Below, one piece after another: positions 18,038 through 27,327 of a stretch of DNA of 32,306 nucleotides. The notes under the pieces are model-generated. The model did not search any database, was not told the origin of the DNA, and was given only the letters and a program-made list of their open reading frames with translations. How positions within the stretch are numbered: position 1 is the first letter of the stretch; every line of letters starts with the position of its first letter. The DNA is from Poteriospumella lacustris (lineage: Eukaryota; Sar; Chrysophyceae; Chromulinales; Dinobryaceae). The DNA lies in the NCBI GenBank assembly GCA_008000375.1, contig SMOI01000351.1, forward strand, positions 1-32,306, written 5' to 3'. The translations under genes were made by a program, and so were the position numbers.

Positions 18038-18461
18038 CTAACTGAGCGTTTCGCGCACCGCCCGTGTCGAAGAGGTCATCGCCAGCTGAGGCCACCGGGG
18101 GCACACGTCCATACGCACGAGAGCGCGCACGGGCGAGGCGAGCTGCTGGTCCACGAGGCGGGCCACGAGGCGGGCCGCAGGTGCCCCGGCGCTGCTGCTG
18201 ACTGTCGACGGGGCTCCGGCTCCGGAGCGAAGAACCGCGGACACTCCCCCGCCCGAACTCCACGATAGACCCGTGTCTGGCAGTGTGGCGGGTGCAGACG
18301 CTGCGGGTGCAGACGCTGCGGGTCACTTGCGCCCCGATGCGGCTCCCTCGTCCGCGGGCCACCACCGACGACACTGTGAGCGGCACCCTACGCGACGGCT
18401 CCGACCGTCCCTGTTCCCTCCACAACCGCAGACCTCTCAATCGGTGAAGCAGTATATTCAT
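18038..18461 (-). CDS. Candidate two-exon orphan gene, 115 aa
   Basis: My own model, not a family match. Exon 1 is 18461-18392 (ATG, MNILLHRLRGLRLWREQG), the 76-bp intron is 18391-18316 (GTAGGG donor, CCCGCAG acceptor), and exon 2 is 18315-18038. The two exons total exactly 116 codons, and the spliced frame has a balanced composition (LVARLVDQQLASPVRALVRM near the end), whereas the unspliced frame is Arg-rich. Intron size matches the other introns of the window. The Leu/Arg N-terminus without acidic residues for 15 positions could be an organellar presequence. A perfect 15-bp duplication places a second CAG acceptor 15 bp inside exon 2, so use of either site keeps the frame. The gene would converge with the malic enzyme and restores strand alternation. 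Function unknown. Confidence 0.42.
18291..18320. repeat. 15-bp perfect tandem duplication at a splice acceptor
   Basis: GGTGCAGACGCTGCG occurs twice in direct succession. Read on the minus strand, each copy contains a CGCAG acceptor, one at the proposed exon 2 boundary of the orphan gene and one 15 bp further in. Confidence 0.9.
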
Positions 18462-19601
18462 TGTTTACAGCGCCAGGGCCGCCCTTGAGACAGGCCGCGG
18501 TGACGGGCGACGAGGTCGTCGCCGGTGCACCGACGCCTCGACGCGACGCTGTCGCCATCGACGGCCGAAAAGCCGCCCAAAGGTCGCTCTTCGACGAAGC
18601 TGCACGTCTAAGAGGGCTTCAAGTGCACAGGACGTGCAGGATCTGCCTGCTTCTCACAGGAGTCTGGTCGTAGCCGGTCGTCCAGCGTGGCCCCGCCGCC
18701 TGCCCCGCCGCCGCACCCCAACGACACAGAACGAGCGACGGAAAAACGAGGAAAAACACAGAGCAACACTTCCTATACCATAATCAACCGTAGGAGCGGT
18801 GACCCCCACGAACTGCCGCCATAGCGACCAACGTAAGGGCGGAAAAGTGAGAACGGCGACCGACGAGGCGACAGAGCGGCGGTGTCGGCCACAGAAAACG
18901 ACAAGTTCGACGCCGCCGCCGTAACCGCGCCACATCCCCTCATCTACAGGTTATAACAGGCGGTTTAACGCACAGAAGATGAAGTTTGGCCCGTGTGAGC
19001 GGAGGTGGCGGAGACGCAACTGATCACTGTCCGATCGACGGCGCGAGTTAACGCAGATTGGAGGCCAGAAAATCGCAGAAAAACCCACCGTCGCTCACCA
19101 ATTGGCACTTACAGTCTATGGCATCACGGTGGCATGGTGGGATTTCTGGATCAAGCTTCAACTGGCGTTGTGTTCGCCATTGTTGAGTAGCCAGACGGGA
19201 AGACAGCCACTCTGAACGATATTTCTCATTGTCGACGCATCAAACTCGGGGAATTTCTCGAAGAAACACTTTAAATGAGCACTAAAGACACTCCCCAAGT
19301 GCTGTTTTGCGAAGATATGTGGTATGGCATTGCGAGCGACGTGGTAAATGGCCAACGAGCTATCTATCGATCGCCCACCGACCCGCGTCGTCGTCACCAT
19401 GTCACCGTGGACCGTCGTCACCATCATCATGTCTCTTTCCCAGAGCCCAGAACCCAACCGAAGTCTAGGATCCCACAGCTGAACAAAAAGAGACCAGGAA
19501 CCAGCGGATCCACTTTCTTGACCGTCTCAGTATAATGGCTGCTGCGCAGTGTGTGCAGAAAGAAGGATAGGAATATTGGTTTGCCGCAGAAACTATAGTC
19601 C
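18462..19601. other. Intergenic stretch without assigned gene
   Basis: No family, RNA or repeat gene was recognised. An 86-codon ATG frame at 19275-19535 is rich in His and Arg from a local CGTCGTCACC-type repeat near 19388-19429 and looks accidental. The stretch probably includes the promoter of the minus-strand orphan. Confidence 0.5.
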
Positions 19602-19626
19602 GTTAGGGGTTAGTTAGGGTAAGGGT
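19602..19626 (+). repeat. Degenerate telomere-like sequence, interstitial
   Basis: A short patch reads GTTAGGGGTTAGTTAGGGTA followed by AGGGT, that is, four imperfect TTAGGG-like units. It lies about 20 bp from the 3' end of the tRNA-Ala gene, on the strand opposite to the terminal array. Confidence 0.55.
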
Positions 19627-19635
19627 GAAAGAAAC

Positions 19636-19641
19636 AAAAAA
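19636..19641 (-). terminator. Pol III terminator of tRNA-Ala
   Basis: Six T on the minus strand, four bases beyond the discriminator base of the tRNA-Ala gene. Confidence 0.85.
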
Positions 19642-19645
19642 GATG

Positions 19646-19718
19646 TGGACGGGTAGGGAATCGAACCCTAGACCTCAAGCATGCGAAGCTCGCGCTCTAC
19701 CAACTGAGCTACACGCCC
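19646..19718 (-). tRNA. tRNA-Ala (CGC anticodon)
   Basis: A 73-nt cloverleaf on the minus strand. The anticodon loop TTCGCAT within stem CGAGC/GCTTG gives anticodon CGC, reading GCG. The T arm is TAGGG-TTCGATT-CCCTA. The A box TAGCTCAGTTGG and B box GGTTCGATTCC are intact. The acceptor stem GGGCGTG/CCCGTCC includes the G3-U70 pair that defines alanine tRNAs, which confirms identity. It also has one U6-C67 mismatch, so the stem is imperfect. The GCG codon fits the high GC of the neighbouring genes. Confidence 0.92.
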
Positions 19719-20034
19719 ACTGAAGGCTCAACGACGCATTTGATACATGAAGCACATCAACAGGTGTGGCGGAACTTCAACTTGAAGTCTCCTCGCTGCG
19801 GAAAGATCCGACCGCGACGCTTTTCGAAAAGAAGCCACCCGCCGCCGTGCGAGTATCTTACGCTCCCATCACTGTCCAGCCGAGCCAGGTCACTTTCATT
19901 TCTTTGTAGGCGTATTTCGCCCGTTTAGTCTATTTTTCAGTCGATCTCCCGCTGCATCGGGTTCCGGATGGTCCTGTCTGCGTGCAACCATTTCCAAAAT
20001 TAATTTCCCACGTTCTCCTAACTGAAAAAAGGCG
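19719..20034. other. Region upstream of the LRR gene
   Basis: A 316-bp gap between the tRNA-Ala 5' end and the LRR start codon. No gene or strong motif was seen. The last part is T-rich and is probably promoter and leader. Confidence 0.5.
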
Positions 20035-21981
20035 ATGGAAAAATTGAGTTTATCGATTCTTGTTGATTCATGCGGTGTCGAGGCCAATCAAACAGTTCCT
20101 CTGATGGAGTCTTTGCCGTCTGACCTGCTCGTGACGCTGCTGACAGACTGGTTGACCCTCCGAGATGTGGCACACCTCGACACCGCATTAGTTCCTGTGC
20201 CACATCACCGCCAGACGCTTCTCCGCCTCGTTTCTCAGCCATGGATGCTCTTCGAGCACGTGCCGACCAACTTCCAGTCGCCGGCGTTCTTCAACTACGT
20301 GCAGCGCCGGCAGATGCAGATCGCGCAGCTCGTCTTCCGCGGCACCCCCGGTCTTGTGCTTAGTCGCTCCAACAGCAGCAGTTCCGTCACCAGTAGCGCT
20401 AGTAGCACGCCTCTGGGTGGTGCGGTGCTTCATCTCGGCGCCGCTGTGTCGCCGCCGCAGCTGCGCAGTCGCTCTGCGTCGCTGGGGTCGCTGCCGCTCG
20501 CTGTGCAGACCTCATCGAAGGACTCACACGGTCTCGCGGCATCGCCTATGTCCCCACTTCACCGGTCGACGGGTCCTGCGTCGTCTCCGTCGCCCGCCGG
20601 TCCGCTGAGCAAAATTGCGCCGCAGCGAGCGACGTCTGGCGGCACGCAGACGACCAGCGCGTCGCTGGCGATGACGTTGACGCGCCAGTCGTCCGCGCCG
20701 ACGCCCGCCAGCCCTCAGCCCGCCACGCTGCAGCAGTTGTTTGCGCCTTCGTTTGAGAGAGAGCGCGCGGCCCCCGCCGTGGAGGCCGCGGGACTGCAGG
20801 CGATCAGCCGCCGCGCGCGGTCGCTGTCGCTGGACGCCGGCTCCGGCCTGCTGCCCGCACAGGTGCTGCCCCTGCTGACGCCGCCCTCCTCGCAGCACAC
20901 GTCGCCGCGCTCGTCGCGCTCGGCGTCGCTTGCAGACGCAGCGCCGCCGGCCGTCGCGCGGCTCACGGGTCTGAGTCTCACGGGCTACAAGAAGCTCGAC
21001 GACGCCGCGCTGCAGGACTTCCTCTTCGGCGCGGCGCCGCGCGGCTGCGGCCTGCGCCACCTCGACGTGTCCGGCTGCTGGCGCCTCTCCGACGAGACGC
21101 TGCGCGCGCTGCTGACGACGCACGCGGCGACGCTGCAGTCGCTCGACGTGTCGGCGTGCTTCGCTCTGACGGCCGCCGGCCTCTGCGCGGCGCTGTCGGC
21201 CGCGGCGCTGCCGCAGCTCGCGAGCTTCACGATGGGCTACAGCGAAGAGGTGACGCCCGAGGTGCTCTCGGCGCTCTTCGCGACCGCCCCGCAGCTTCAG
21301 ACGCTGCGCCTGCCGGCCTGCGTGTCCCTCAGCGACGACGCCGGCGTCTGCGTGGCGCGACACGGCCACGCGCTGCGGGAGCTCGACATCTCCGGCGGCT
21401 CGTCCGTCACCGACGGCTTCTTCGCCAGTTTCGGCAGCTTCCCGCCGCCCTCCGCGACGCTGAGCCCTGCGCAGATCTACCGCCTCAGCGTCGGGCCCAT
21501 CGACGACGCGCCCGGCAGCGGCAGCGACTCGGAGGCCGACGCGGCTGACGCGGCCGAGGCGCCGCCGCGGTACCCGCTGCGCCGCCTGCAGACGGTGCAC
21601 CTCGACCACTGCGCGCGTCTGACCACCGCGGGCGTGGCGCGTCTGCTGCGCTCCTGCCCCAGCGTCACCGAGCTGCACGTGCGATTCTGCGCGAACGTCG
21701 TGGCGCGCGACATCGCCGCGCTGCTCGAGCGCGACTTCCAGCGGCAGCTGCGGCGCTTCACGCGGCGCCGCCAGCGCCAGTTGCTCGAGCAGCTGCGCAG
21801 CAGCGACGCGCTCGACGCCGACGTCGATGCGGAGGCCGACGGTGCGACGGCGACGGCGGCAGCGGCTGCGGCTGCCGCCACGCGCCTCGAGGCCGCCGCT
21901 GCGCAGTCGTCGTCGCCGTTGGACGCCGCCGCGACGACGATCGTCGCGCCGCGGCTGCGCAGCTTGTCGGTGTCCGTGTGA
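20035..21981 (+). CDS. F-box-like leucine-rich repeat protein (FBXL type)
   Basis: A single-exon frame of 648 aa. Residues 26-60 (LPSDLLVTLLTDWLTLRDVA) resemble an F-box-like helix bundle preceding a repeat domain. A long Ser/Pro/Thr-rich, probably disordered linker spans about 105-300 and includes SRSNSSSSVTSSASS. Cysteine-containing leucine-rich repeats run from about 310 to 565, for example LRHLDVSGCWRLSDETLRAL, LQSLDVSACFALTAAGL and LQTVHLDHCARLTTAGVARL, the LRR_CC pattern of FBXL substrate receptors. An acidic interruption of about 35 residues sits inside the repeats (GSGSDSEADAADAAEAPP). The tail is a basic, Gln/Arg-rich helix followed by an Ala-rich segment. By family, it could select substrates for an SCF-type ligase, but the F-box is weak and Skp1 binding is unproven. 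The Ser-rich linker suggests regulation by phosphorylation. Confidence 0.82.
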   Translation: MEKLSLSILVDSCGVEANQTVPLMESLPSDLLVTLLTDWLTLRDVAHLDTALVPVPHHRQTLLRLVSQPWMLFEHVPTNFQSPAFFNYVQRRQMQIAQLVFRGTPGLVLSRSNSSSSVTSSASSTPLGGAVLHLGAAVSPPQLRSRSASLGSLPLAVQTSSKDSHGLAASPMSPLHRSTGPASSPSPAGPLSKIAPQRATSGGTQTTSASLAMTLTRQSSAPTPASPQPATLQQLFAPSFERERAAPAVEAAGLQAISRRARSLSLDAGSGLLPAQVLPLLTPPSSQHTSPRSSRSASLADAAPPAVARLTGLSLTGYKKLDDAALQDFLFGAAPRGCGLRHLDVSGCWRLSDETLRALLTTHAATLQSLDVSACFALTAAGLCAALSAAALPQLASFTMGYSEEVTPEVLSALFATAPQLQTLRLPACVSLSDDAGVCVARHGHALRELDISGGSSVTDGFFASFGSFPPPSATLSPAQIYRLSVGPIDDAPGSGSDSEADAADAAEAPPRYPLRRLQTVHLDHCARLTTAGVARLLRSCPSVTELHVRFCANVVARDIAALLERDFQRQLRRFTRRRQRQLLEQLRSSDALDADVDAEADGATATAAAAAAAATRLEAAAAQSSSPLDAAATTIVAPRLRSLSVSV

Positions 21982-22128
21982 CGCCGCCGTGCGGTGCTTG
22001 TGCGTGTGTTTGTTTCGATTATAGACGATTACCCTCCGTGTGTGTGTCCCGTGCTAACTGGCGCTGTCTCTGTGTGTCTCTGTGTGTCGTCGTGTGTCGT
22101 CGTGTGTCTCCGCGGCACCGCAGCGGTG

Positions 22129-23193
22129 TCACGGGAACCGCAGCGGGTCGCCGATCTGCCAGGCGAACGGCCGCGACGCGTCCAGCGCGTCGAGCGCCCG
22201 CAGTTCGTCCTCGCTCAGGTGGAAGTCGAAGAGCGCGAAGTTCTGCGCGAGGCGGTCGGCGCGCACGCTCTTCGGGATGACGCCGACGCGGCGCTGCAGG
22301 GCCCAGCGCAGCAGCACCTGCGCCGCCGACCGGTTCCGTCGCGCGGCGATGCGCTCGACGGTCTCCGCGGCCGCCTGCAGCTGCTCGTCGACCTCGTCGC
22401 TCGCGGCCGCCCCCTCCACGGCGAAGGCGGGCTTCGAGGAGCCCTGGCCGGGCCGCGCGCGCCACGAGGCCAGCGGCGCCAGCGACGAGTACGCGACGAC
22501 GGCGATGCCCTGCGCGCCGCAGTACGCGCGCAGCGCCTCCTGCGCGCTCAGCGGGTGCAGCTCGATCTGGTTCACGGCCGGCGCGGGCAGGCCGGCGACG
22601 CGGAGCTCCTCGAGGTGCGCCTCGCTCCAGTTCGACACGCCCACCGACCGCACGAGGCCGCGCGTCTGCAGCGCGAGCAGCGCGCGATACTGCGCCACAC
22701 GGTGCTCTCGCGGAAACGCGTGGTGCAGCAGGTACAGGTCGACGTAGTCGGTGCCGAGGCGCTGCAGCTGCCGCGGGACGAGCTCGAGGATCTCTTCGGG
22801 CGTGCGGGGCGGCGCGCCGAAGAGGCCGCCGGGCGTCACTTTGTCGACGAGGAACAGCTGCTCGCGAGGCACGCCGGCCGCCTGGATGCCCGCCGCGATG
22901 CCCTCGTGGTTGTTGTAGAACTCGGCCGTGTCGATGTGGCGATAGCCAATGCGCAGCGCCTCGGCGACGGCCGCGGCGGCCTCCTCGGGCGAGCTGAGGT
23001 AGGTGCCCAGGCCGACGATCGGCATCGCGTGGCCGTCGCGCAGCGCGATCGTCGTCGAGGCCGTCAACTGTTCGTCTTCCGCGCTCATCTTGGGTCCGAA
23101 ATACTCTGACGGCAACGAGAAGCGTCGAATATCGACCGAGAAACGACGAGACGCGACGCTGCGACGCTGCGGCAGACGCCTCTTGATGTACAT
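22129..23193 (-). CDS. Aldo/keto reductase
   Basis: NADPH-dependent reductase of the AKR superfamily, which reduces aldehydes or ketones; the substrate cannot be predicted. The single-exon product is 354 aa. The catalytic tetrad is complete: Asp88 and Tyr93 in RIGYRHIDTAEFYNN, Lys118 in FLVDKVT and His157 in YLLHHAF. The nucleotide-binding motif VGVIPKS is present near the C-terminus, and SVGVSNW and AVNQIELHP mark the barrel. Length without the leader (about 318 aa) matches the family. The first ATG gives a 35-residue Arg-rich N-terminus (MYIKRRLPQRRSVASRRFSV) with few acidic residues, which may be a mitochondrial presequence. An internal Met at residue 36 would give a cytosolic form. It converges with the LRR gene and shares a 245-bp divergent region with the LAMTOR5-like gene. 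Confidence 0.93.
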   Translation of the reverse strand: MYIKRRLPQRRSVASRRFSVDIRRFSLPSEYFGPKMSAEDEQLTASTTIALRDGHAMPIVGLGTYLSSPEEAAAAVAEALRIGYRHIDTAEFYNNHEGIAAGIQAAGVPREQLFLVDKVTPGGLFGAPPRTPEEILELVPRQLQRLGTDYVDLYLLHHAFPREHRVAQYRALLALQTRGLVRSVGVSNWSEAHLEELRVAGLPAPAVNQIELHPLSAQEALRAYCGAQGIAVVAYSSLAPLASWRARPGQGSSKPAFAVEGAAASDEVDEQLQAAAETVERIAARRNRSAAQVLLRWALQRRVGVIPKSVRADRLAQNFALFDFHLSEDELRALDALDASRPFAWQIGDPLRFP

Positions 23194-23438
23194 TGCTGTC
23201 CATACGTAAACATCATATGACGTGATTCAGAGGCTGCTTTGGTACAGCATCGACATCGTCGTCGTCATGCGACGCGACGCCGCCGCCGACGCCGCCGACG
23301 CCGCCGACGCTGCAGAATCGAATCGCCGCGACCGTTGTCTCCATCGCGGCTCACACAGGATCGAAAGGCCCGTCCTGCTGCTTTGTCTGGACTGCGAAGC
23401 CCGCGAGAGCAGCGAGAGAAGAGACAGAAGCCACCGAA

Positions 23439-23931
23439 ATGTCGACGAGCGCACCCGCCGCCTCCGCCGACGCGTGGGACACCGCCCGCGTCGAGTTTCC
23501 CACGCTGCCGAAACCCAGTCACATTTCGCTACAGGAGGCGCTGGAGTCGCAGCCGCGGCTGTCGGGCCTGCTCATCGCCGACGCCAACGGCCTCCTCATC
23601 AACGGTAAGCGCCGCCCCTGCGCGCCGCACTCGCTGCCGCGCTCACCGACCGCTGCTGCTCACAGCCAAAGGGGACCTCACCGGAAACGATGCGGAGAGC
23701 GGCCGCCGCGCCGCCGGCCACTTCGCGCAGGTGGTGAAGGCGGCGCTGACGCTGAGCGACAGCGGCGCCGAGCGCGTCTCCGTCACCATCCACAGCGCGC
23801 CCGCCGCCCCCGCCACGTCGCCCAAAGCCGGCGCCGCTGCGGCGAGCGCGGCCGCGGCGCCGCCCGCCGCGCGGCAGGTGCTGCTGACGCGGAGCGTCGA
23901 CTTCTTCGTCGCGGCGTCGTCGCGGCAGTGA
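23439..23931 (+). CDS. LAMTOR5: LAMTOR5-like roadblock-domain protein (2 exons)
   Basis: Resembles LAMTOR5 (HBXIP), a Ragulator subunit that anchors Rag GTPases and TORC1 signalling at lysosomal membranes. Exons are 23439-23604 and 23666-23931, with a 61-bp GT-AG intron (GTAAGC donor, CACAG acceptor). Together they make 144 codons (143 aa). The core SGLLIADANGLLINAKGDLT, followed by a helix (AGHFAQVVKAALTL) and a final strand LLTRSVDFFVAASS, follows the roadblock/LC7 fold order seen in LAMTOR5. The splice joins LLIN to AKGD inside the most conserved hairpin, which supports the junction. The N-terminal 25 residues and an Ala-rich loop at about 105-125 are extra relative to the human protein. 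Assignment to LAMTOR5 rather than another roadblock protein is an inference from this short match. Confidence 0.78.
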
Positions 23932-24058
23932 CCTGTACATAGTCCGCCACCAGTCAAGTGTAATTAAGTGCGTTTGTTTCGTATTAATGTCTGCGGCGCT
24001 GCGCCGCCATCGCGCCCCGCGGCGGCGCCCGCAGCGCCCACGACCCAGCGCCGAGGCC

Positions 24059-25527
24059 TCACGAGAACGAAAAGGCCTCCGACAGCGACGACTTGCCCTT
24101 CGTCGACGACGACGACCGCCGCACCGTCGACACGGCGCGCGACACCGGCCGCGAGCCGAAGTGTGTCGCGCCGCCGGGCAGCACCGGCGACACGAAGAGC
24201 GGCAGCGGCGACACGCCGAGCCCCGCAGAGCCCGGCGGGGGCGTCAGATACGGCGGCAGCGGCGTGGCGCCGAGAGCGGCGGCGTCGTGCGAGTGGCGTC
24301 GGTGGTGCGCGTGTCGCGCGACGTGCGACGACAGCGACGGGCGGCGCTCGGCGGCGGCGCTCGGCGGCAGCGCCGCGTCCGACGCGCGCGCCAGCGGCGT
24401 GAACGGCGCTGCGCCGCTGGCGCTGGGCGTGCGCAGCTCGAAGGCCTCGTCGGCGTCGGCGTCGGCGTCGGCGTCGCGCGACGGCGAAGCGCCGGTGCCC
24501 GGCGACGCGGCGGAGGCGGCGGAGGCGGCGCCCCGCGCCACTCGCGCTGCAGGCGCGCCGGTGGCGCGGCGCGAAGTGTCGCGGCTGGAAGATGGCGGGC
24601 GCGTCGTCCTCGCAGCGCTGGCGCGCCGCGGCCCAGAAGAACGCCTGGAAGCGCGCCACGAGTTTGTCGCGCAGGGCGACGCTGGGCACGGGCAGCACGA
24701 CGATGGAGGCGCTGCCGATGAGGCTGAGCACGCAGCCGTCGTGCTCCGGGTGGTCCACGAAGCTCGACACGCGGCCCGCCGCACCTCGGCGACGTCGTCG
24801 ACGAAGAGGAAGCGGCTCGCCGCGCCCGCCAGCTGCGCCTGTTGATGGTGCACCGCCGCCGCCGCCGCCGCGTGCGGCGCGTGCGGCGCGTGCAGCTGCT
24901 GCAGGTGGCGCAGGTGGCGCGACACGGCGCCGCCCTCGGCGTCGTCCTCGTAGCCGTCCGCCTCGTCGCCGTCGCCGTCGGCGCTCGCGTCGCTGGCGGC
25001 GCCGTCCTCGTCGCCGTCGGCGGCGGCGCGCGGTGCCAAAAGTCGAATTCGGCGTCGAGGCGGCGCTGCTGGCGCGCGGCGGCCTCGTCGCCGGGCGGCG
25101 GCGTCGTGAGCCACAGGCAGCGGCGCCGCGGGTCGTAGCGCATGCGGCGCGCGACGACCTGCGCGCCCAGCAGCGGCGACACGACCTCCTCCTCCACGTC
25201 GAGCCCCGCCACCAGCAGCGCCTCCGTCTGCGCCGCGCGCGCGCCATCGCCGCCGCGTCGACGCGGTGCGTCGCGCGGAACAGCGGCGAGTCGAGCGGCG
25301 ACGCGGGCGACGAGGCGCCGCAGGCCGCGGCGCCGTCGGCCGCAGCGTCGGGTGCACGCGCCAGCGGCGGAAGCGACAGCGGCGCGCGGCGAGGTCGGCG
25401 GCGCTCAGCGACTGCAGCGCCAGCAGGCTCAGCAGCTCGACGAGCTCTGCGCGCTGCGCGGCCATCGACGGCGGCGCGGCGCCCGCGGCGGTGGCGCCCG
25501 CGTTGCGTCGCGTGTTGCTGCGCGTGG

Positions 25528-25564
<37 letters not shown>

Positions 25565-26685
25565 CGCCGCGTCGGGCCGCGGCGGCGCCAGCTCAAACGC
25601 GAGCGTCCGCTCGGCGCCGATGACCGAGACGCAGGCCGCCGCGTCGTACCAGTCGCCGCTCTCGTCGGCGTCCGCCGCGTCGGCGTCCGCCGCCGGCGAC
25701 GCCTGCGCCTCGCGCCAGGCGGCGCGCTGGAAAAAGGCGAAGGACTGGCGCCGGAAGGGCTCGCTGGCGGCGCCCTTGCGCACCTCGGCGACGTCGGAGA
25801 GGAAGACGCCGTGCGCCAGGCGCGCGTCCTCGTACGCGTCGATGGCCGGCAGGTCGAAGACGCCGCGCGGCGCGAGGCACAGCCGCGACAGCCCCGGCTC
25901 CTCGCACGCGTCCAGCCACAGGACGCTCGCCACCTTCGCGGCGCCGCCGGCGGCCTCGGCGTCGCCGGCGTAGCGGTCGTCGACGTTGTACACGTCGATG
26001 CCGTGCTCCAGGCGCACGACGAGGTCCATGAGCTCTTTGCTGTAGACCTCGAAGAGCCGCGGGAAGAGCCGCTTCTTCGACGGCAGCGCGCGCAGGAACT
26101 TGACGATCCGGCGCAGCTGGCGCCGCACGTGGTCGACGTGCGGCGGCGAGTCGATGAAGAGCGCCAGCGGCGCGTACGCCTCGGGGTCGAGGTGCTGCAG
26201 CGTCTCCTTGACGAAGGCCTCGATCATCTCGCGGCGCTCGACGAGCAGCATCACGTCGTCCTCGCCGTCCTCGCCCGCGGGGAAGAACGTCTACACGGCA
26301 CACGGCACAGGGCGCTGCTGAGGCACAGGGCAGGGCAGGACAGGGCGGGCGGGCGACTCACCGTGAGCAGGTCTCGGCCGCGGTGCAGCGACTCGTCGGA
26401 GCGCAGCAGCGCGTGGAACTGGCGCAGCTCGTCGAAGGACTTGGACACGGTCCAGCGCACGTTCGCGATGGACAGCTCCAGCATGAAAACGGTCGTCTTC
26501 ACCTCCTTCGACAGCGAGAAGAAGAAGGCCTTCTTGGGCTGCGCGTGGCCCTGCAGGTTGAGGCCCACGACGCGGCCGGATATGACCGGCGCGCGGCGGT
26601 CGAAGACGTAGAACTTGGAGCGCACCGCCGGCATCGCGTTGGGCTCCTTCGCCTTGAGCTTCTTGGTGCTGGACTGCTTCTTCAT
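24059..26685 (-). CDS. PX and double PH-like domain protein, frame disrupted
   Basis: Exon 1 is 26685-26362 and exon 2 starts at 26290, after a 71-bp intron (GTGAGT donor, GTGTAG acceptor). Residues 30-145 look like a PX phosphoinositide-binding domain (KTTVFMLELSIANVRWTVSK, then FDELRQFHALL). A first PH-like domain contains GVFLSDVAEVRKGAASEPF and a second contains FLFVDDVAEVR then SSFVDHPEHDGCVLSLIGSA. The shared DVAEVR core resembles PLC-type PH domains. From about 25390 down to 24550 the protein-like sequence changes frame five times, near 25385, 25238, 25028, 24778 and 24565, always in CG-rich runs. An uninterrupted frame spans the region but is Arg-rich between these points, so it is not the native product. 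Intact domains before and after, plus an (Asp-Ala)n run in the same frame on both sides, suggest one gene of roughly 850 codons. Indel errors, a decaying gene or unusual introns could explain the breaks. Confidence 0.7.
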
Positions 26686-27327
26686 GGCTCAGGGGCGCTG
26701 GGAGTGTAGGTGATTCTGGAACGGATTCGCGGTGGAAGCGCCGTCTGCGCCGCACACTGCAACAAAGCGAGGACTCTCACCGCACCGATGACCCGTCAAC
26801 AGTCGCCGCTTCTGCGTTGAACGTAGCCTGACGCCGAAGGCTTTCCTGTGTGCTGCTTGCCCTGCGTCCACAAGCCTCTGGCCTCCTGTTTGCCGCTCGG
26901 AGCGGTCGGCTGCCATTTTTCGCTGCGACGCGTCGCGCGCCGCCGCCGCTCAGGTCAGTGGGCCGAACCTAATCTGTGGCGAAATTAGTGCAAGCACCAC
27001 TCGCTTATTACAATGCAAATGTACCAACACATGTGTACGTGACTTGACCACAATTAGCATCTGCAGCATACATTTTAAGAGGATTGTCGTACGCCCCATA
27101 CCGTAGCACAGACACACAGATACCCAGATACCCAGAGCACGCGATGACGATGACGACGGCGAAGTGAACCGCCGCGTCGACCGAAGCGACCGAGGCGACC
27201 GTTTACATCGTCGGCCGTTTACATCGTCGTCAAAACCGATCGGATCCACGCGACTCACAGTGGTTCTTTTGCTACTGCCAGTTCCTACGAGGTAGCCCAG
27301 TGTGGACCGTTTCAGTCACCGCGCAGC
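26686..27327. other. Divergent promoter region
   Basis: A 642-bp gap between the PX-protein start and the tweety-like start. AT content rises near 26960-27110. A 14-bp direct repeat (CGTTTACATCGTCG) occurs twice near 27200-27230, and a short CAGATACC repeat lies near 27118-27134. An acceptor-like TTTCAG at 27309-27314 could mark an upstream exon of the tweety-like gene. No donor or coding exon was identified. Confidence 0.5.

Noticed and set aside
17949-18461. Unspliced 170-codon frame on the minus strand beyond the malic enzyme
   Set aside because: Arg-rich and less balanced than the two-exon reading of the same ATG, which has a good intron and exact phase.
19275-19535. 86-codon ATG frame between malic enzyme and LRR gene
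   Set aside because: His/Arg runs come from a local short repeat; no domain or conserved composition.
24550-25400. Programmed ribosomal frameshifting as the cause of the broken PX gene
   Set aside because: Five shifts in one gene with no common slippery heptamer visible; sequencing error or decay is simpler. Kept only as an option in the finding.
24059-26254. Reading the 731-codon uninterrupted minus-strand frame as the real C-terminal part of the PX protein
   Set aside because: Between about 25390 and 24550 long parts of it are Arg/Ala-rich, while other frames carry conserved-looking sequence. The frame stays open only because stop codons are rare at this GC content.
25142-26611. Plus-strand open frame of about 489 codons opposite the PX/PH-like gene
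   Set aside because: Arg/Val/Gly-rich composition with no domain, while the minus strand has a clear PX and PH-like protein and a proper intron.
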